A stretch of DNA of 62,000 bases from Phoronis australis (GCA_002633005.1 NMRA01000142.1:416860-478859); one strand, 5' to 3'; positions 50,732-61,871 are shown, numbered from the stretch's first letter. Numbers and translations: made by a program. The notes: generated from the sequence alone by a model not told the origin.

Positions 50732-53700
50732 CTGTAGAGAGAAAGAGGACTTATTGGTTGTAGGTGCAACGACACGTCTGACTTTGATTGGATACTTGAT
50801 TATGTTTTTTATTACACAGTGAAGTAAAATTGCCAGTTGGCATGGTGAAATGTGATGAAATGGTCAATGTGCAGAAATCAGCATTATGCAATACAAAACA
50901 TCAAAGAAAACGATAAGATCTTTCAGAAAAAAAAATATTGGCAGATCTAAACACACTGATTGGCGTGTGAATCTCAGTGACGTGATTATACTTTTTTACT
51001 TACTGACGCAAAAGGCATCCCACCAAATAAAACCAGCTGATTTATTGGCGAACGCGCAGCCGAGAACAACGGTCATCTGGGCGTAACCGGAACTCTTGCA
51101 CCAAATGTGAGACACTATCTGAGTTTCCGTCTCCGTAGAGTTCATGGTCATGTTGACTTCTTTTTCCGGATTTTGCATGTAGTCGATGGTTTTGGTGCAG
51201 GGCATCTGGGTAGGTGCCGGTGTTGTAGTCGAAACTGTTAGGGAAAGAACAAAAGGATCGAACCGACTATTTTTTGTGGAAAACTGGTGAAAACAGAGAA
51301 AATGATATATTTAAAATAAAGTCGCAGTTACGCTGCCACCGGTGCATCTACGGATGTTTCGCCATCGTGGAACTCTAATTTGATGTTGAAGAACGGAAAA
51401 AGGGTTTCGCTACCTTGAATATGCAAGTCGTTTCGAATGACACATGCATGTTCAACACAATGAAGAGAGGAATTCTTATCAGGGGATAACGGATTTCCAA
51501 CGCCATTGTCTTTGCGTTGACAGAATTAGTTTTATACTAAAACAAACGGTATAGTGGGTTTTGGCCGAGATGAAAATGAGATCTAGGTTGCATTCCATAA
51601 GACGAAAAAACTCTTGAAAACGCAAGATCACGCAAGTCCTCGCGAGTATCCCCAAGTATTAAAAGTGAAGGATGTGATTACCTTTTTGACTATCTCGGGG
51701 TCCACGGAACGCTTCCTAGAGTTAAGCCTTGCGGCAATTACACTGTTGAAAATCCTGTTTCATTAAAATGTCCCAACTTCACATTCTTTTTCGAATATAA
51801 AAGAAGACTTAAAGTCAGTCGTAAGTTTTGACGCAAGACTCCGTTTAGATTGTGTATAAAAAACGACATTCTAGTGAAACGGGTCCCAAAAGTCGTAAGC
51901 AAAGCAACTTACCAATACACGTGGGCCCGAAGCCGGACCATCTGCCGTCTTTCTGACACGTGATCACATCCTGGCCACTCTGAATGAAGCCCGATAGACA
52001 GGCGAAGGTAACTGTAGATTGGTATGTTGTCAAACTTGTTCCGCCGACAGTGATTGAGTGGGGAACAACTGGAACCTCTCCGCAATCAATGACTGCAACG
52101 ACAATTCCCTCAGTATGAGGCCTAACAGTGTAATTCTACTACGTCTATCTTTGAGTGTGTTCTTATAAAAAGACAATAATATAACGTTTCATTCTCGCAA
52201 CACCGCTTCCAACTATTGACGTCACTTGAAATGAAAATCTGTCCATGCGCGCCCTTCATTTGGCAAAGTGGACAAAAAGGTCCCCCTCAGAGAAACAAAT
52301 ACTCCGAAAAAGGCATAAAGCGAAAAAAAAACGTCCTCTAAAAAGGCAGGAACTACCAAAAGTCGGCAAATGCACGATTCATAGCTCTGAAGGTACCCTA
52401 TGAATCTTAGTAAAAGGTTCACAGTCTCAAATATTCGAGCTCCACCCATTTTTAGGCTGGGTGCGCCCATGCTCTTTAACTTTCAATTATTATACTATAT
52501 TACGCTAGCATAATCGTGTTGAAGAAGGCTTCTTTCGGCCATTTCTTGCTAACAAAACGCCCGTCAATCATTAAACTTGGCCATTTATAAAAGTACAAAA
52601 ACATGTTAGCAAACTCACTTGTACAAGTTGGCAACTGCGACCACCAGCCGTCAGCGTTGCATGTGACGCTTGTGAAGTCAGACGTAAAGTTATGACCAGT
52701 GATGCAGGTATAGTTCACCACAGCGCCAAATGTTGTCAGCAACCTGCCATCCCCGGATTTCACGGCATTCGTCACTGTAGGAATTGTTCCGCAGTTTTTT
52801 ACTGTAAACGTCATAGATATGTTGTGTTATTGCAAAACAATTTTCGGACATAGAACAAAACAACGATGGCATTAAAGACTGTTTTTAAAATCTCAGTAAT
52901 ACTGAACCATTAGAGTTTAAGGCATTTCAGTTTTATTTATAAATGCTGCTCAACAGTCAAATTATTATAATTTCTCATTGACGAAAGATGGAAACAGAGT
53001 AAGGCAAAAGCGTGTGAATTACACGCTCTATAGTTGCATACGTCTAAGGCTCAAAATTGAATTCAAAAACTTAAAAACGATGGATTTTTCACAGGTAAGT
53101 CGTCATATTTGACATGCGTCAATGGCGGATTTAGGGGGGGGGTGCAAGGAGGCCATTGTCCCCCCTAAAATTCTCCCAGATTCCCGATGTCTGACGGGCA
53201 AAATCCAGGCTAATACTTTGCCCTGGCCCCTTAACTCAAAATCCTGGATCCGCCTCACCGTTTGACAAGGCAAACTTACTTTCACAGTGTGGAGATTGCG
53301 ACCACGCGCCCGTCGAATTACACGTTACATTTGATATATCCGAGCTGAACACGTAGCCTTCAATACACTCATACTGAACTACACTGTTGAACAACGTGTC
53401 CTCATTCTCAGATATTTTATTGGCGTGATCGATATGTGGAGCTGATTTGCAATCTAGTTCTGAAACAAAAGCATCGATTTACATACAAAAGCTATCATGG
53501 GTGAAAGGCGATACGTCTACATCAAAACGTTTCGTAGGGCCCTATCTCAAAAAATGGCTGATGGGCGTGAATTGAAACNAGTTTTAGGTTGGGTGCGCCC
53601 ATGCTCTTTAACTTTCAATTATTATACTATATTACGCTAGCATAATCGTGTTGAAGAAGGCTTCTTTCGGCCATTTCTTGCTAACAAAACGCCGTCTATC

Positions 53701-56700
53701 ATTAAACTTGGACATTAATAAAAGTACAAAAACATGTTGGCAAACTCACTTGTACAAGTTGGCAACTGCGACCACTGGCCGTCAGCGTTGCATGTGACGC
53801 TTGTGAAGTCAGACGTAAAGTTATGACCAGTGATGCAGGTATAGTTCACCACAGCGCCAAATGTTGTCAGCAACCTGCCATGACCGGAAATCACGGCATT
53901 CATCACTGTAGGAATTGTTCCGCAGTTTTTGACTGTAAACGTCGTAGATATGTTGTGTTATTGCAAAACAATTTTCGGACATAGAACAAAGCAACAACGA
54001 TGGCATTAAAGACTGTTTTTAAAATCTCAGTAATACTGAACCATTAGAGTTTAAGGCATTTCAGTTTTATTTATAAATGCTGCTCAACAGTCAAATTATT
54101 ATGATTTCTCATTGACGAAAGATGGAAACAGAGTAAGGCAAAAGCGTGTGAATTACACGCTCTATAGTTGCATACGTCTAAGGCTCAAAATTGAATTCAA
54201 AAACTTAAAAACGATGGATTTTTCACAGGTAAGTCGTCATATTTGACATGCGTCAATGGCGGATTTAGGGGGGGGGTGCAAGGAGGCCATTGTCCCCCCT
54301 AAAATTCTCCCAGATTCCCGATGTCTGACGGGCAAAATCCAGGCTAATACTTTGCCCTGGCCCCTTAACTCAAAATCCTGGATCCGCCTCACCGTTTGAC
54401 AAGGCAAACTTACTTTCACAGTGTGGAGATTGCGACCACGCGCCCGTCGAATTACACGTTACATTTGATATATCCGAGCTGAACACGTAGCCTTCAATAC
54501 ACTCATACTGAACTACACTGTTGAACAACGTGTCCTCATTCTCAGATATTTTATTGGCGTGATCGATATGTGGAGCTGATTTGCAATCTAGTTCTGAAAC
54601 AAAAGCATCGATTTACATACAAAAGCTATCATGGGTGAAAGGCGATACGTCTACATTAAAACGTTTCGTAGGGCCCTATCTCAAAAAATGGCTGATGGGC
54701 GTGAATTGAAACTTTCAGTGGTATGCTTCTTGCAGTGTTATTCAAGACAGTGTTAGGTATTGTTTTTGATATAAACCATTTTTTGAAAGATGTCAAGACT
54801 TCCGTGATTTTCATAAACAAATTTAACAGTTACATAAAATGAAAAAAATGATAAAATTGAAACTGTGACACGGTTTTTTATATTTCACCTTGAGCATCTG
54901 TTGAAATGAAATTAGTTCATGGTATTTATGCCAGTGTTTTGCGAAGAACGTAACTTATTATTTTTTGCCAAATGATACTGAAAAGACATGGTTAGTGACC
55001 AAATCATTGTCTGAATAAGTAAGAATCAAAATCTACAGTCTTTCTACTTTCAGCAACTACAACATACTTTTATTGATTTATATTTTATAGTTTTGCAGAT
55101 ATTTGAGCTCACAGATTTTTCGATAAGGTCCTACCTGACCTTAAATATCGTCTGCTATTTATTACCCGTACATTCCAGTGCTTATCACGCGATCAAGGAT
55201 TACGTTCAGTCCCACCGTCCAGTCCCACGGTATACGAATAACTGAGACGCGGTCCGCACAACATTAGAGCAACATTCATAAAAAAGTGATATGAGTATGT
55301 CTGACGCCACTGCACAGAAAATTTTTGCACTTTACGACAAAAGTGTAGGACTTGCTATTGGCAGTAACGTGGTTACTTGATGATACAAATGCATCGGAAA
55401 TGCAAGAGAAATTGAGTGTTTCGGAGTGCATGAATTTGTTATAATCTTCACTCTGAACAGTAAAAACCCAAAAGCGTTGATTGAGTCTGTTAGTTTCAGT
55501 TTTAAGTTTAATCTCATTGGAACTAAGTTCGGTAACAAAATCGGTAACCTCACGTACTCTGACAAGCCGGAGGAGTCGACCAGTTTCCACTTGCCAAGCA
55601 AGTGACGTTGTTGTGTGACGTAGCCATCTGGTAACCGGGTTCGCATGTGTAGTAGACAACGGAGCCGTAGACGGTTGGGGGAACGGACGTCAGACCAGAA
55701 GTGGTGGCTGCGGTGCTGGTGAAGGTGAAGGTGCTAGTAGAGGTGGTGGTAGTGGTGGTGTTGATGCTGCTACTGCTGGTGGCATTGATCATAGAGCCAC
55801 TCCCCAGTGTTGATGTGGTGGACTCAGTGACTGTCGTTGATGACGATGTAGTAGACGTACCCTCAAGTGTTCCGGAAGAAGAAACTGGGTCTCTTGCATT
55901 GACATCCACGTCTCCAGCTGTCTCGCCAGAAACTTTATGCTCAGTCTTCGCGTTAGGCACAAATGGCACATCATTTCCGCAGTTAACGACTGAAATAGTA
56001 GCGATTAGCCTCGCAGTACATTTCAGATATGTCATGAGTCATTAACGTGGAAACAACGTTCAAAGGTGGAACAAAAATGACAGCCTTAAATCACCTTTCC
56101 AGATTACATCGCTCCCACTTTTTTTTCACTGCATTTCCGAATAATAGGGAAAACATTTACAAATATTTTTGACTATAAAATAAACGTTCGTCACGTGCTT
56201 GGAAATTGCACTACTTCGTTCACTCTCCATGTCAGCACGTAAGTAGGTTCGACAATACATGCAACAATTTATGCCGTGAACCCCACCACATATGGCGCCC
56301 ACTAAAGTAACTGGTTGGTGAAGATGGAACGGGTGAAAAAACATGGTTTCCAAAAACTTCTAAATGTTTCTAGTATCTCGTGAGTGTTGTTCACGGAACG
56401 CATCCCAGCTTCCAGTAAAAGCAGAATGTTCATTTTTACAAGAAGAGACTGAAAGGTCTGGAGATGCTTTAAAATTGATCAAGCATAAAGAAAACTCTGA
56501 GAACACTTTACTCACTTGTACAATTTGGCAGAGGATCCCAAGCACCGTCCGGTCTGCACCGAACTGTGTCCTTCCCAGTCATTCTGTAGCCACTTTGACA
56601 AAGGAAGACGACCACGGCGCCAATGACACTCACGGTGTTATTTAAGTTCTCGCGCTCTGCATGTTCCACTTTAGGTGGTTCTCCACAGGTTGTCGGGGCC

Positions 56701-59700
56701 GGTACTAGAACGCGAATTGAACAACTTTAGATTTAACTTAAGTTATTATTGATTATATAGATAATGGTCCCGGTTTTTGTACTTGGCCGGGGAAAAACAC
56801 ACGAAAACATAGCAATGAAAACGCTCAGAGTGGAACACGACTTAATGATAGGGAGCAGTTGACGACGTTAACGTTTTTCCTGAAATCAATGATGATTGCG
56901 ACGCCGCAACCATAATTGACGGCAACGCCGAAAAGGATCGTGTACGTGACGCCACTGACGATAACGACGACGACGACGATGTGAAAGATGAAGTCGACGA
57001 GAGGCACGCGTCTTGTACGATACACACCAGTCTGTCTCTCACCATGAACAACGCGAGCATTCTCACTAACAGCGTTCTGTCGTCATGAATTAATTTTTAA
57101 CATATTGTGTTTTCTTTCTCATACACCAGAAAATAATCTCATGAACAAGAGTTATAAGACACATGACCAGGCTAAATCCCGTTGTGGGGTGGAGTAAAAA
57201 TTAATTAGAAACACACAACTCGCTCACCACGGGTGAAACAGGAAACACATATACATGTATTCAAGACAAAAAAATTGTTTGTGAGAACGCCCGAGGAAGT
57301 AAAACTGGACACCCGGACACAGGTCTCTCATAATTCTTCTTGATTATTGGGTCAATAGTCTTGACTCTAGCTCAAATTCGAAAATTAACTTATCATGATA
57401 AGTATTTTGAGTATATATTCGTAAATTTACTCGATGCGTGCTATGTCAGTTTTCGAGTCGAGTTTCGAATGCAGAGATAAGACCTATTCAGAACACGCCC
57501 GTTATTTGCGTGGCCTCAAATTTGTCCTCGGAAAACGTTATATGCACCTGCGCAGACTACTGACTGTAGTTCGCACATGCGCAGACAACATTGCACAAAG
57601 AGTATGAAGTGCGTCACCATTTCAAATGCACGTAATCTCTTATAATACGGTGGTTTGGTATACAATTTTATTGTCAGACGGGTTAAACTTCATGGAATTT
57701 CAAGCCTGTGTATTTATTCAAGTATCTACAAACCTACACTGAGATTTCAACACATGGCAGTAAAGTATACATTTTCTAAAGGTACAAAGAACATAGAATT
57801 TGGTTTTGGACTTTATTCCAATCTGCCGTGAATCAGGTAACGAGACCAAGTGTTTTAGTAATATTTAGCAAAAAAGAAAAGTACATTTACAGCAAAGCAA
57901 CGGTATTAATAACCAAATTTCATTTGATATAAGTGTTCAAGATGAATTCTTAAGAACTCTGTTACAGTTTTTTGGATTATAACTGCGTTTTCGTTTTATG
58001 CAATGTAAAGAGGCCTGGAACGCGATAAACAGACCAAATTGCAATATTGAAAGTGGTTCTCTGCCACTGAAACAAAATTCAACCTACTCACCGAGTATTT
58101 TTAGGATTTGTTCGTAAAGATTTTCATTTTTTGTTGATATCGAAGCATTTTCTATGACTAGGTATCAAGAATAATACCTGGAATCCAATTGGTCATCTCT
58201 GATATATGATGTTCTGAAATTCGTCTAATTTTGTCAGTTGTTTAGGGTCCTACATGACCTTAAGACTGGCTTAAGAAACTGCATGAAAACGAGGCTAAGA
58301 CCTTTAGTTAGCAAAATTTCAGTCTAAGTTAAGGCAAAAAAGTTTCATAAAGCAAGACCCCCAAAGCCGTACAATAAAATCTGTTAAGTTTGCGATTACA
58401 TTACAAAATGTCAATTTTCGCCGTTGTTGACACTCATTCGCTGAAATAGAGACATGTGACTTAAACAACTTTGCAGTTTATAGTGTGGGATATAGCATAG
58501 CGCCACCTGCAAAGCATTTGACAGCGACTCGTCGGTGCTGAGGCTGTGAGTTCAATTCCACGCTGTATTGGGGCTGAACTCATAAGACCACTTTTCTCAC
58601 CGATAATGTAACCTTTATTAAAATTTGGCACCATTCTAGCAATACTTACTGAAACAGTTTGGAGGACCAGTCCACGATCCGCTAGAAAGGCAATATATTG
58701 TGTCATTTCCAGCCAGTTTGTAACCTGAATGGCATTGGTATGTGACCCGGGAGTTGTAATGTGTCTTGTTCCCAGTGTGGTTGGCGTTAGAGACGTTTGG
58801 AATATTGCCGCAATCTTTGACTGAAACAAAAAATTCAAGTTGTGAGGTGAATGCTATTACGTAGAGAAATGTTGTTTTAGATTGTCCCATTGTTCATTTC
58901 AACTTGTAGAATCAAATGTTTTGCTCTGTCGAGAATGCAAGGAACTTGTATTATCGTTTGGCAATATCCATTTTACTTAAGTCATCTTCAACATTGGCAT
59001 GCGAACAAATTTAGGATTTGTAGTGAAACCTGTTAAGACGGTTTTTATGGAGTAAAGTTCATTGAATCATACACCAGAAAATAATCTCATGAACAACAGT
59101 TATGAAACAAAGTAGTTTGACACATTACCAGTGCAAGGCCCGTCGTAGGGTGGAGTTAAAAACTGATCAGAAACACACGACTTGTTCACAACGCGTGAAA
59201 AAGGAAATACATATATCCAAGACAAAAGAATTCTGTTTGTGAGAACCCCTTTTGGTTACGAGACAGCAAAACTGGACACCCGGACCCTGGTCTCGTACTT
59301 CTGCTTGAATATTGGGCTCATAGTCTTAACTTAGGCTCAGATAATCACGATACGTATTTCGAGTATATATTTGTAAATTAACTCGATGCGTGCTATGCCA
59401 GTTTTCGAGTCGAGTGTCGAGTACAAATATAAGACCTATTGAGAACACCTCCGGTATTGGTGTGGCCTCAAATTTGTACTCGGAAAACGTTATATGCACG
59501 TGCGCAGACTATTGGCTGTAGTTTGCACATGCGCAGACAACAACATTGAACAAAGACTATGAACTGCGTTACCATTTCAAATGCATACAATCTCAGTGGT
59601 TTGGTCTCAAGTTTTACTGTTAGATGGGTTAAACTTCCTGGGAGTATTTACTTTTGATCAGGGGTCCGTTTCATGAAAACTGACTTTCCTTAATATTATG

Positions 59701-61871
59701 GTAAGCCTGTGTATTTATTCAAATATCTACAAAACTATAGATTTAAACACGTGACTGTAAAAGTATATATTTTCTGAAGGTACGCCAAATTTGATTTTGG
59801 ACTTTATTCCAATCTGCCGGGAATCAGGTAGCGTGACCATGTGTTTTAGTAATATTTAGCAAAAAAGAAAAGTACATTTACAGCAAAACAACGGTATCAA
59901 TAACCAAATTTCATTTGATATAAATGTTCAATATGAAATCTTAAAAACTCTGCTACTGTTTTCTGAATTATAACTGCGCTTTCGTTTTATTCAATGTAAA
60001 GAGGCTTGGAAAGCGATAAACAGACCAAATTGCAATATTGAAAGTGGTTCTGTGCCCCTACTACAAACTTTAACCTGCTCAACGGGTATTTTTAGGATTT
60101 GTTCGTAAAGATTTTCATTTTTTGTTGATAGTCAAAACACTTTCTCCGAATATTACATCAAGTATAATACCTGGAATCCAATTGGTCATCTCTGATGTAT
60201 GATGTTCTGAAGTTCGTCTAATTTTATCAGTTGTTTAGGGTCTTACGTTACCTTAAGACTGGAAATTTCATGAAAACGAGGCTAAGACCTTTTGTTAGCA
60301 CGATTCCAGTCTAAGTTAAGGCAAAAAAGTTTCATAAAGCAAGAGCCCCAAAGCTGTACAACAAAATCTGTAAAGTTTGCTATTTTATTACAAAAAGGCA
60401 ATTCTCGCCGTTGTTGACACTTATTCGCTGAAATAGAGACATGTAACTTAAACACTTTGCAATTTATAGTGTGGGGTTTAGCGCCGCCTGCAAAACATTG
60501 GACAGCGACTCGTCGGTGCTGAAGCTGTGAGTCCGATTCCACGTTGTATTGGGGCTGAACTCAATAAAACCACTTTTCTCGCAGATAATGTAATCTTTAT
60601 TAAAATTTGAAAATATTCTAGCCATACTTACTTAAACAGCGTGGAGGAACAGACCACGATCCGTTGGAAAGGCAGTATGTTGTGTTAGCTCCAGCTAGTG
60701 TGTAGCCTGGATGGCATTGGTATGTGACGTTGGACTTGTAATGTGTCTTGTTCCCAGTGTGGTTGGCGTTAGAGACGTTTGGAATATTGCCGCAATCTTT
60801 GACTGAAACAAAATTTCCATTTGTGCGGTGAATGCTTTTACGTAATGAAATGTTTAAGATAGTCCCATTGTTAATTTCAACCTGTAGAATCATAGGTGTT
60901 TTTCTCTGTCCATAACTTGCAAGGAATTTGTTATATAATTGTCGTTTGGCACTATTCATTTTACTTAAAGTCATCTTCAACATTGGCATGCAGACAAATT
61001 TAGGATTTGTAGTGAGCCTGTTAAGACGATTTTTGTGGAGTAAAGTTCATTGATTGTTTCTTTTTGTGCAGATGGATATATTTAAGTTTAGAGCTGGCGA
61101 TTTTTACGATGATTAGCTTATTCTTCATTTGTTGTTAAATTTGCAGTTATTTGTTTTCAACATAACCATGAAATCATTCATACTTGTGCAATTCGGTGCT
61201 GCTGTCCAGTTCCCGTCTGCACGACAGGTGGCGTTGGAGTTACCAGTCATGAAGAATCCTAAGTTACAGTAGTATGAAACGACAGATCCATAGGACACAT
61301 TGTTGTAGGTTGCACTGCCATTTTTTAGCTTTCCTGGATAGCTACAGTTAACAACTGAAAGTGTAAAATATTCGTATTAGCTGCCGCTTTTACTACTAGG
61401 ATTAAAGTTGTTTGTAGGTCTTCAGTACGTAGGATCGACTCATGAGAAACTTCACGTCTTTCCCGCTGAGTGAATGGCGCATGTTGCATACAACGTGCCA
61501 AACAAAGTGAGCCGACATACTTTGTAGATTTCCAATGACGACTTCCTTTACGAAAAATATATTTGCGTCACCAAGTTCACTAAGTAGTAAGTTTTCGGAC
61601 ACCCGAAATGTGACGTGTGCGGTATTATCATTTTCGCCAACATATAACCGAGAATATGCAAGTGGTAGGCAAAATCTCCGTGTTTTTTGCGCTTACTTAC
61701 TTTCACATGTAGGAGTTTTGTCGGACCAGCCATTTTCCGAGCACGTGATGTTGCTGCCGCCAATCATTCGATAACCAAGGTGACATTTGTAGCTGACGGT
61801 GTCGTTGTAGAACGTTCCCGATGAAGTATTTGACGAGTGTGGAACATAGGGAAAAGGCCCGCAGTTTATTA
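50049..61871 (-). CDS. Sushi/CCP-domain transmembrane receptor-like protein, 5' partial, spliced
   Basis: Exons in transcript order: 61701-61871, 61184-61354, 60632-60802, 58650-58820, 56516-56704, 55558-55989, 54414-54593, 53750-53932, (53280-53459 and 52619-52801 are probable allelic duplicates), 51913-52092, 51004-51234, 50049-50731. Each CCP exon starts after an AG in phase 1 and ends in phase 1 before gtaagt, gtgagt, gtatga or gtacgt, so modules can be gained or lost in frame. Each carries the CCP pattern: DCG or NCG near the start, Y-x-C-x-x-G-Y/F in the middle, and C...W...P-x-C at the end; several have NxS/T sites. Without the duplicate pair this gives about 920 residues. The last exon holds one transmembrane helix and a cytoplasmic tail. 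Such proteins include complement regulators, adhesion receptors and ascidian vCRL1-like proteins (family knowledge). The specific function here is unknown. The N-terminus and signal peptide lie beyond 62000. Confidence 0.9.
51004..51234 (-). other. Divergent membrane-proximal CCP-like exon
   Basis: 77 codons. A Thr/Pro linker (VSTTTPAPTQM) leads to four cysteines in CCP-like order: PCTKT, HIWCKSSGYAQM, VVLGCAFAN and IWWDAFCV. The W-x-C-x-x-S-G-Y segment matches the CCP core, while the last part lacks the usual P-x-C end. The acceptor is ccctaacag and the donor is gtaagt. Confidence 0.75.
51913..52092 (-). other. CCP exon
   Basis: 60 codons: IIDCGEVPVVPHSITVGGTS, VTFACLSGFIQSGQDVITC, then RWSGFGPTCI. 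Acceptor cgttgcag, donor gtaagt. It is the last canonical CCP before the membrane. Confidence 0.9.
52244..52471. mobile_element. TIR element copy (catgcgcgc family)
   Basis: Left end catgcgcgccc, right end gggtgcgcccatg. The body matches 35121-35350 closely (ccccctcagagaaacaaa, aaaaggttcacagtctca). The last bases recur after the N at 53579. Confidence 0.75.
52619..52801 (-). other. CCP exon (haplotype copy 1, variable)
   Basis: 61 codons: IKNCGTIPTVTNAVKSGDGR and, at the end, GWWSQLPTCT. It is the counterpart of 53750-53932, with eight nucleotide differences that I can count, six of which change amino acids. Confidence 0.88.
53120..53258. mobile_element. hAT-like MITE in CCP gene intron (haplotype copy 1)
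   Basis: Left end caatggcggatttag, right end ctggatccgcctcacc. It is located just outside the donor of the CCP exon 53280-53459. Confidence 0.75.
53280..53459 (-). other. CCP exon (haplotype copy 1)
   Basis: Copy of 54414-54593, with the same splice sites (acceptor tttcag, donor gtaagt) and the same hAT-like MITE next to its donor. Confidence 0.88.
53750..53932 (-). other. CCP exon (haplotype copy 2, variable)
   Basis: 61 codons: IKNCGTIPTVMNAVISGHGR, VVNYTCITGHNFTSDFTSVT, ending GQWSQLPTCT. Relative to 52619-52801 it differs at four residues (Met/Thr, Ile/Lys, His/Asp, Gln/Trp). Confidence 0.9.
54254..54392. mobile_element. hAT-like MITE in CCP gene intron (haplotype copy 2)
   Basis: Same insertion as 53120-53258 in the second copy of the allelic duplicate, at the same position relative to exon 54414-54593. 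Confidence 0.75.
54414..54593 (-). other. CCP exon (haplotype copy 2)
   Basis: 60 codons: LDCKSAPHIDHANKISENED, VVQYECIEGYVFSSDISNVT, ending GAWSQSPHCE. The same exon occurs at 53280-53459 on the other side of the N at 53579, and I see no coding difference between them. Confidence 0.9.
55558..55989 (-). other. CCP exon with Ser/Thr-rich insertion
   Basis: 144 codons with no stop. It starts IVNCGNDVPFVPNAKTEHKV and ends VYYTCEPGYQMATSHNNVTC followed by ASGNWSTPPACQ. Between the first and second cysteine sits an insertion of about 80 residues, very rich in Thr and Ser, with patches such as TSTTSSSTTVTESTTST. A normal CCP is about 57-60 residues. The insertion sits where CCP hypervariable loops lie. 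Confidence 0.88.
56516..56704 (-). other. CCP exon
   Basis: 63 codons: VPAPTTCGEPPKVEHAERE, VVFLCQSGYRMTGKDTVRC, ending GAWDPLPNCT. The short linker before the first cysteine makes it longer than its neighbours. Confidence 0.88.
57800..58265 (+). mobile_element. Dispersed-repeat copy (TAGGACC-end family)
   Basis: gactttattccaatctgccg, agcaaaaaagaaaagtacat and gtcatctctgatatatgat, ending gggtcctacatgaccttaag. It is part of the duplicated 1.95-kb block. Confidence 0.75.
58650..58820 (-). other. CCP exon, product of tandem duplication (copy A)
   Basis: 57 codons: IKDCGNIPNVSNANHTGNKT, VTYQCHSGYKLAGNDTIYC, ending SWTGPPNCF. The first half is almost the same as 60632-60802 and the second half is more diverged. 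Confidence 0.92.
59790..60262 (+). mobile_element. Dispersed-repeat copy (TAGGACC-end family), duplicated with its host
   Basis: Matches 57800-58265 block by block and ends gggtcttacgttaccttaag. It was copied as part of the segmental duplication rather than by transposition. Confidence 0.75.
60632..60802 (-). other. CCP exon, product of tandem duplication (copy B)
   Basis: 57 codons: IKDCGNIPNVSNANHTGNKT, VTYQCHPGYTLAGANTTYC, ending SWSVPPRCL. It is closely related to the exon at 58650-58820 and has about 2 kb of matching intron around it. Confidence 0.92.
61184..61354 (-). other. CCP exon
   Basis: 57 codons without an internal start codon upstream, found from splice sites: IVNCSYPGKLKNGSATYNNV, then VVSYYCNLGFFMTGNSNATC, ending GNWTAAPNCT. 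The donor is gtatga, a weaker site. Confidence 0.88.
61701..61871 (-). other. CCP exon (most 5' one in the window)
   Basis: 57 codons reading INCGPFPYVPHSS near the start, VSYKCHLGYRMIGG in the middle and TCSENGWSDKTPTCE at the end. The acceptor is ttttgtag and the donor is gtaagtaag. The next upstream exon is outside the window. Confidence 0.9.

Larger units (their letters stand above)
52450..54712 (+). repeat. Head-to-tail duplicate 4 around N at 53579
   Basis: 52450-53578 and 53580-54712 are near-identical, each with two CCP exons and one hAT-like MITE. The first copy ends gtgaattgaaac at the N, and the second continues past that point into unique sequence at 54713. The intron MITE matches between copies, so the pair is recent or allelic. 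Confidence 0.87.
57121..61054. repeat. Genuine tandem segmental duplication (about 1.95 kb x 2)
   Basis: 57121-59066 and 59067-61054 align end to end, starting acaccagaaaataatctcat and ending ggagtaaagttcattgat. Each contains one CCP exon, one dispersed-repeat copy and the same flanking motifs. Divergence is clearly higher than in the N-joined pairs and there is no N, so this is an old duplication in the genome. Confidence 0.85.

Noticed and set aside
55701-56045. Plus-strand hydrophobic Val-rich reading frame
   Set aside because: It is the antisense of the Thr/Ser-rich CCP insertion, and the minus-strand frame has CCP homology and splice sites.
56825-57066. GC-richer stretch with a hydrophobic minus-strand frame and (GAC)n
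   Set aside because: Looks locally compositional. No CCP cysteines and no convincing phase 1-1 splice sites, so I did not add it as an exon.
58490-58575. tRNA-like sequence with a gagttcaattcc B-box-like motif (also at 60478-60555)
   Set aside because: No acceptable A box at the right distance and no cloverleaf. At best a SINE scrap carried in the duplicated block.
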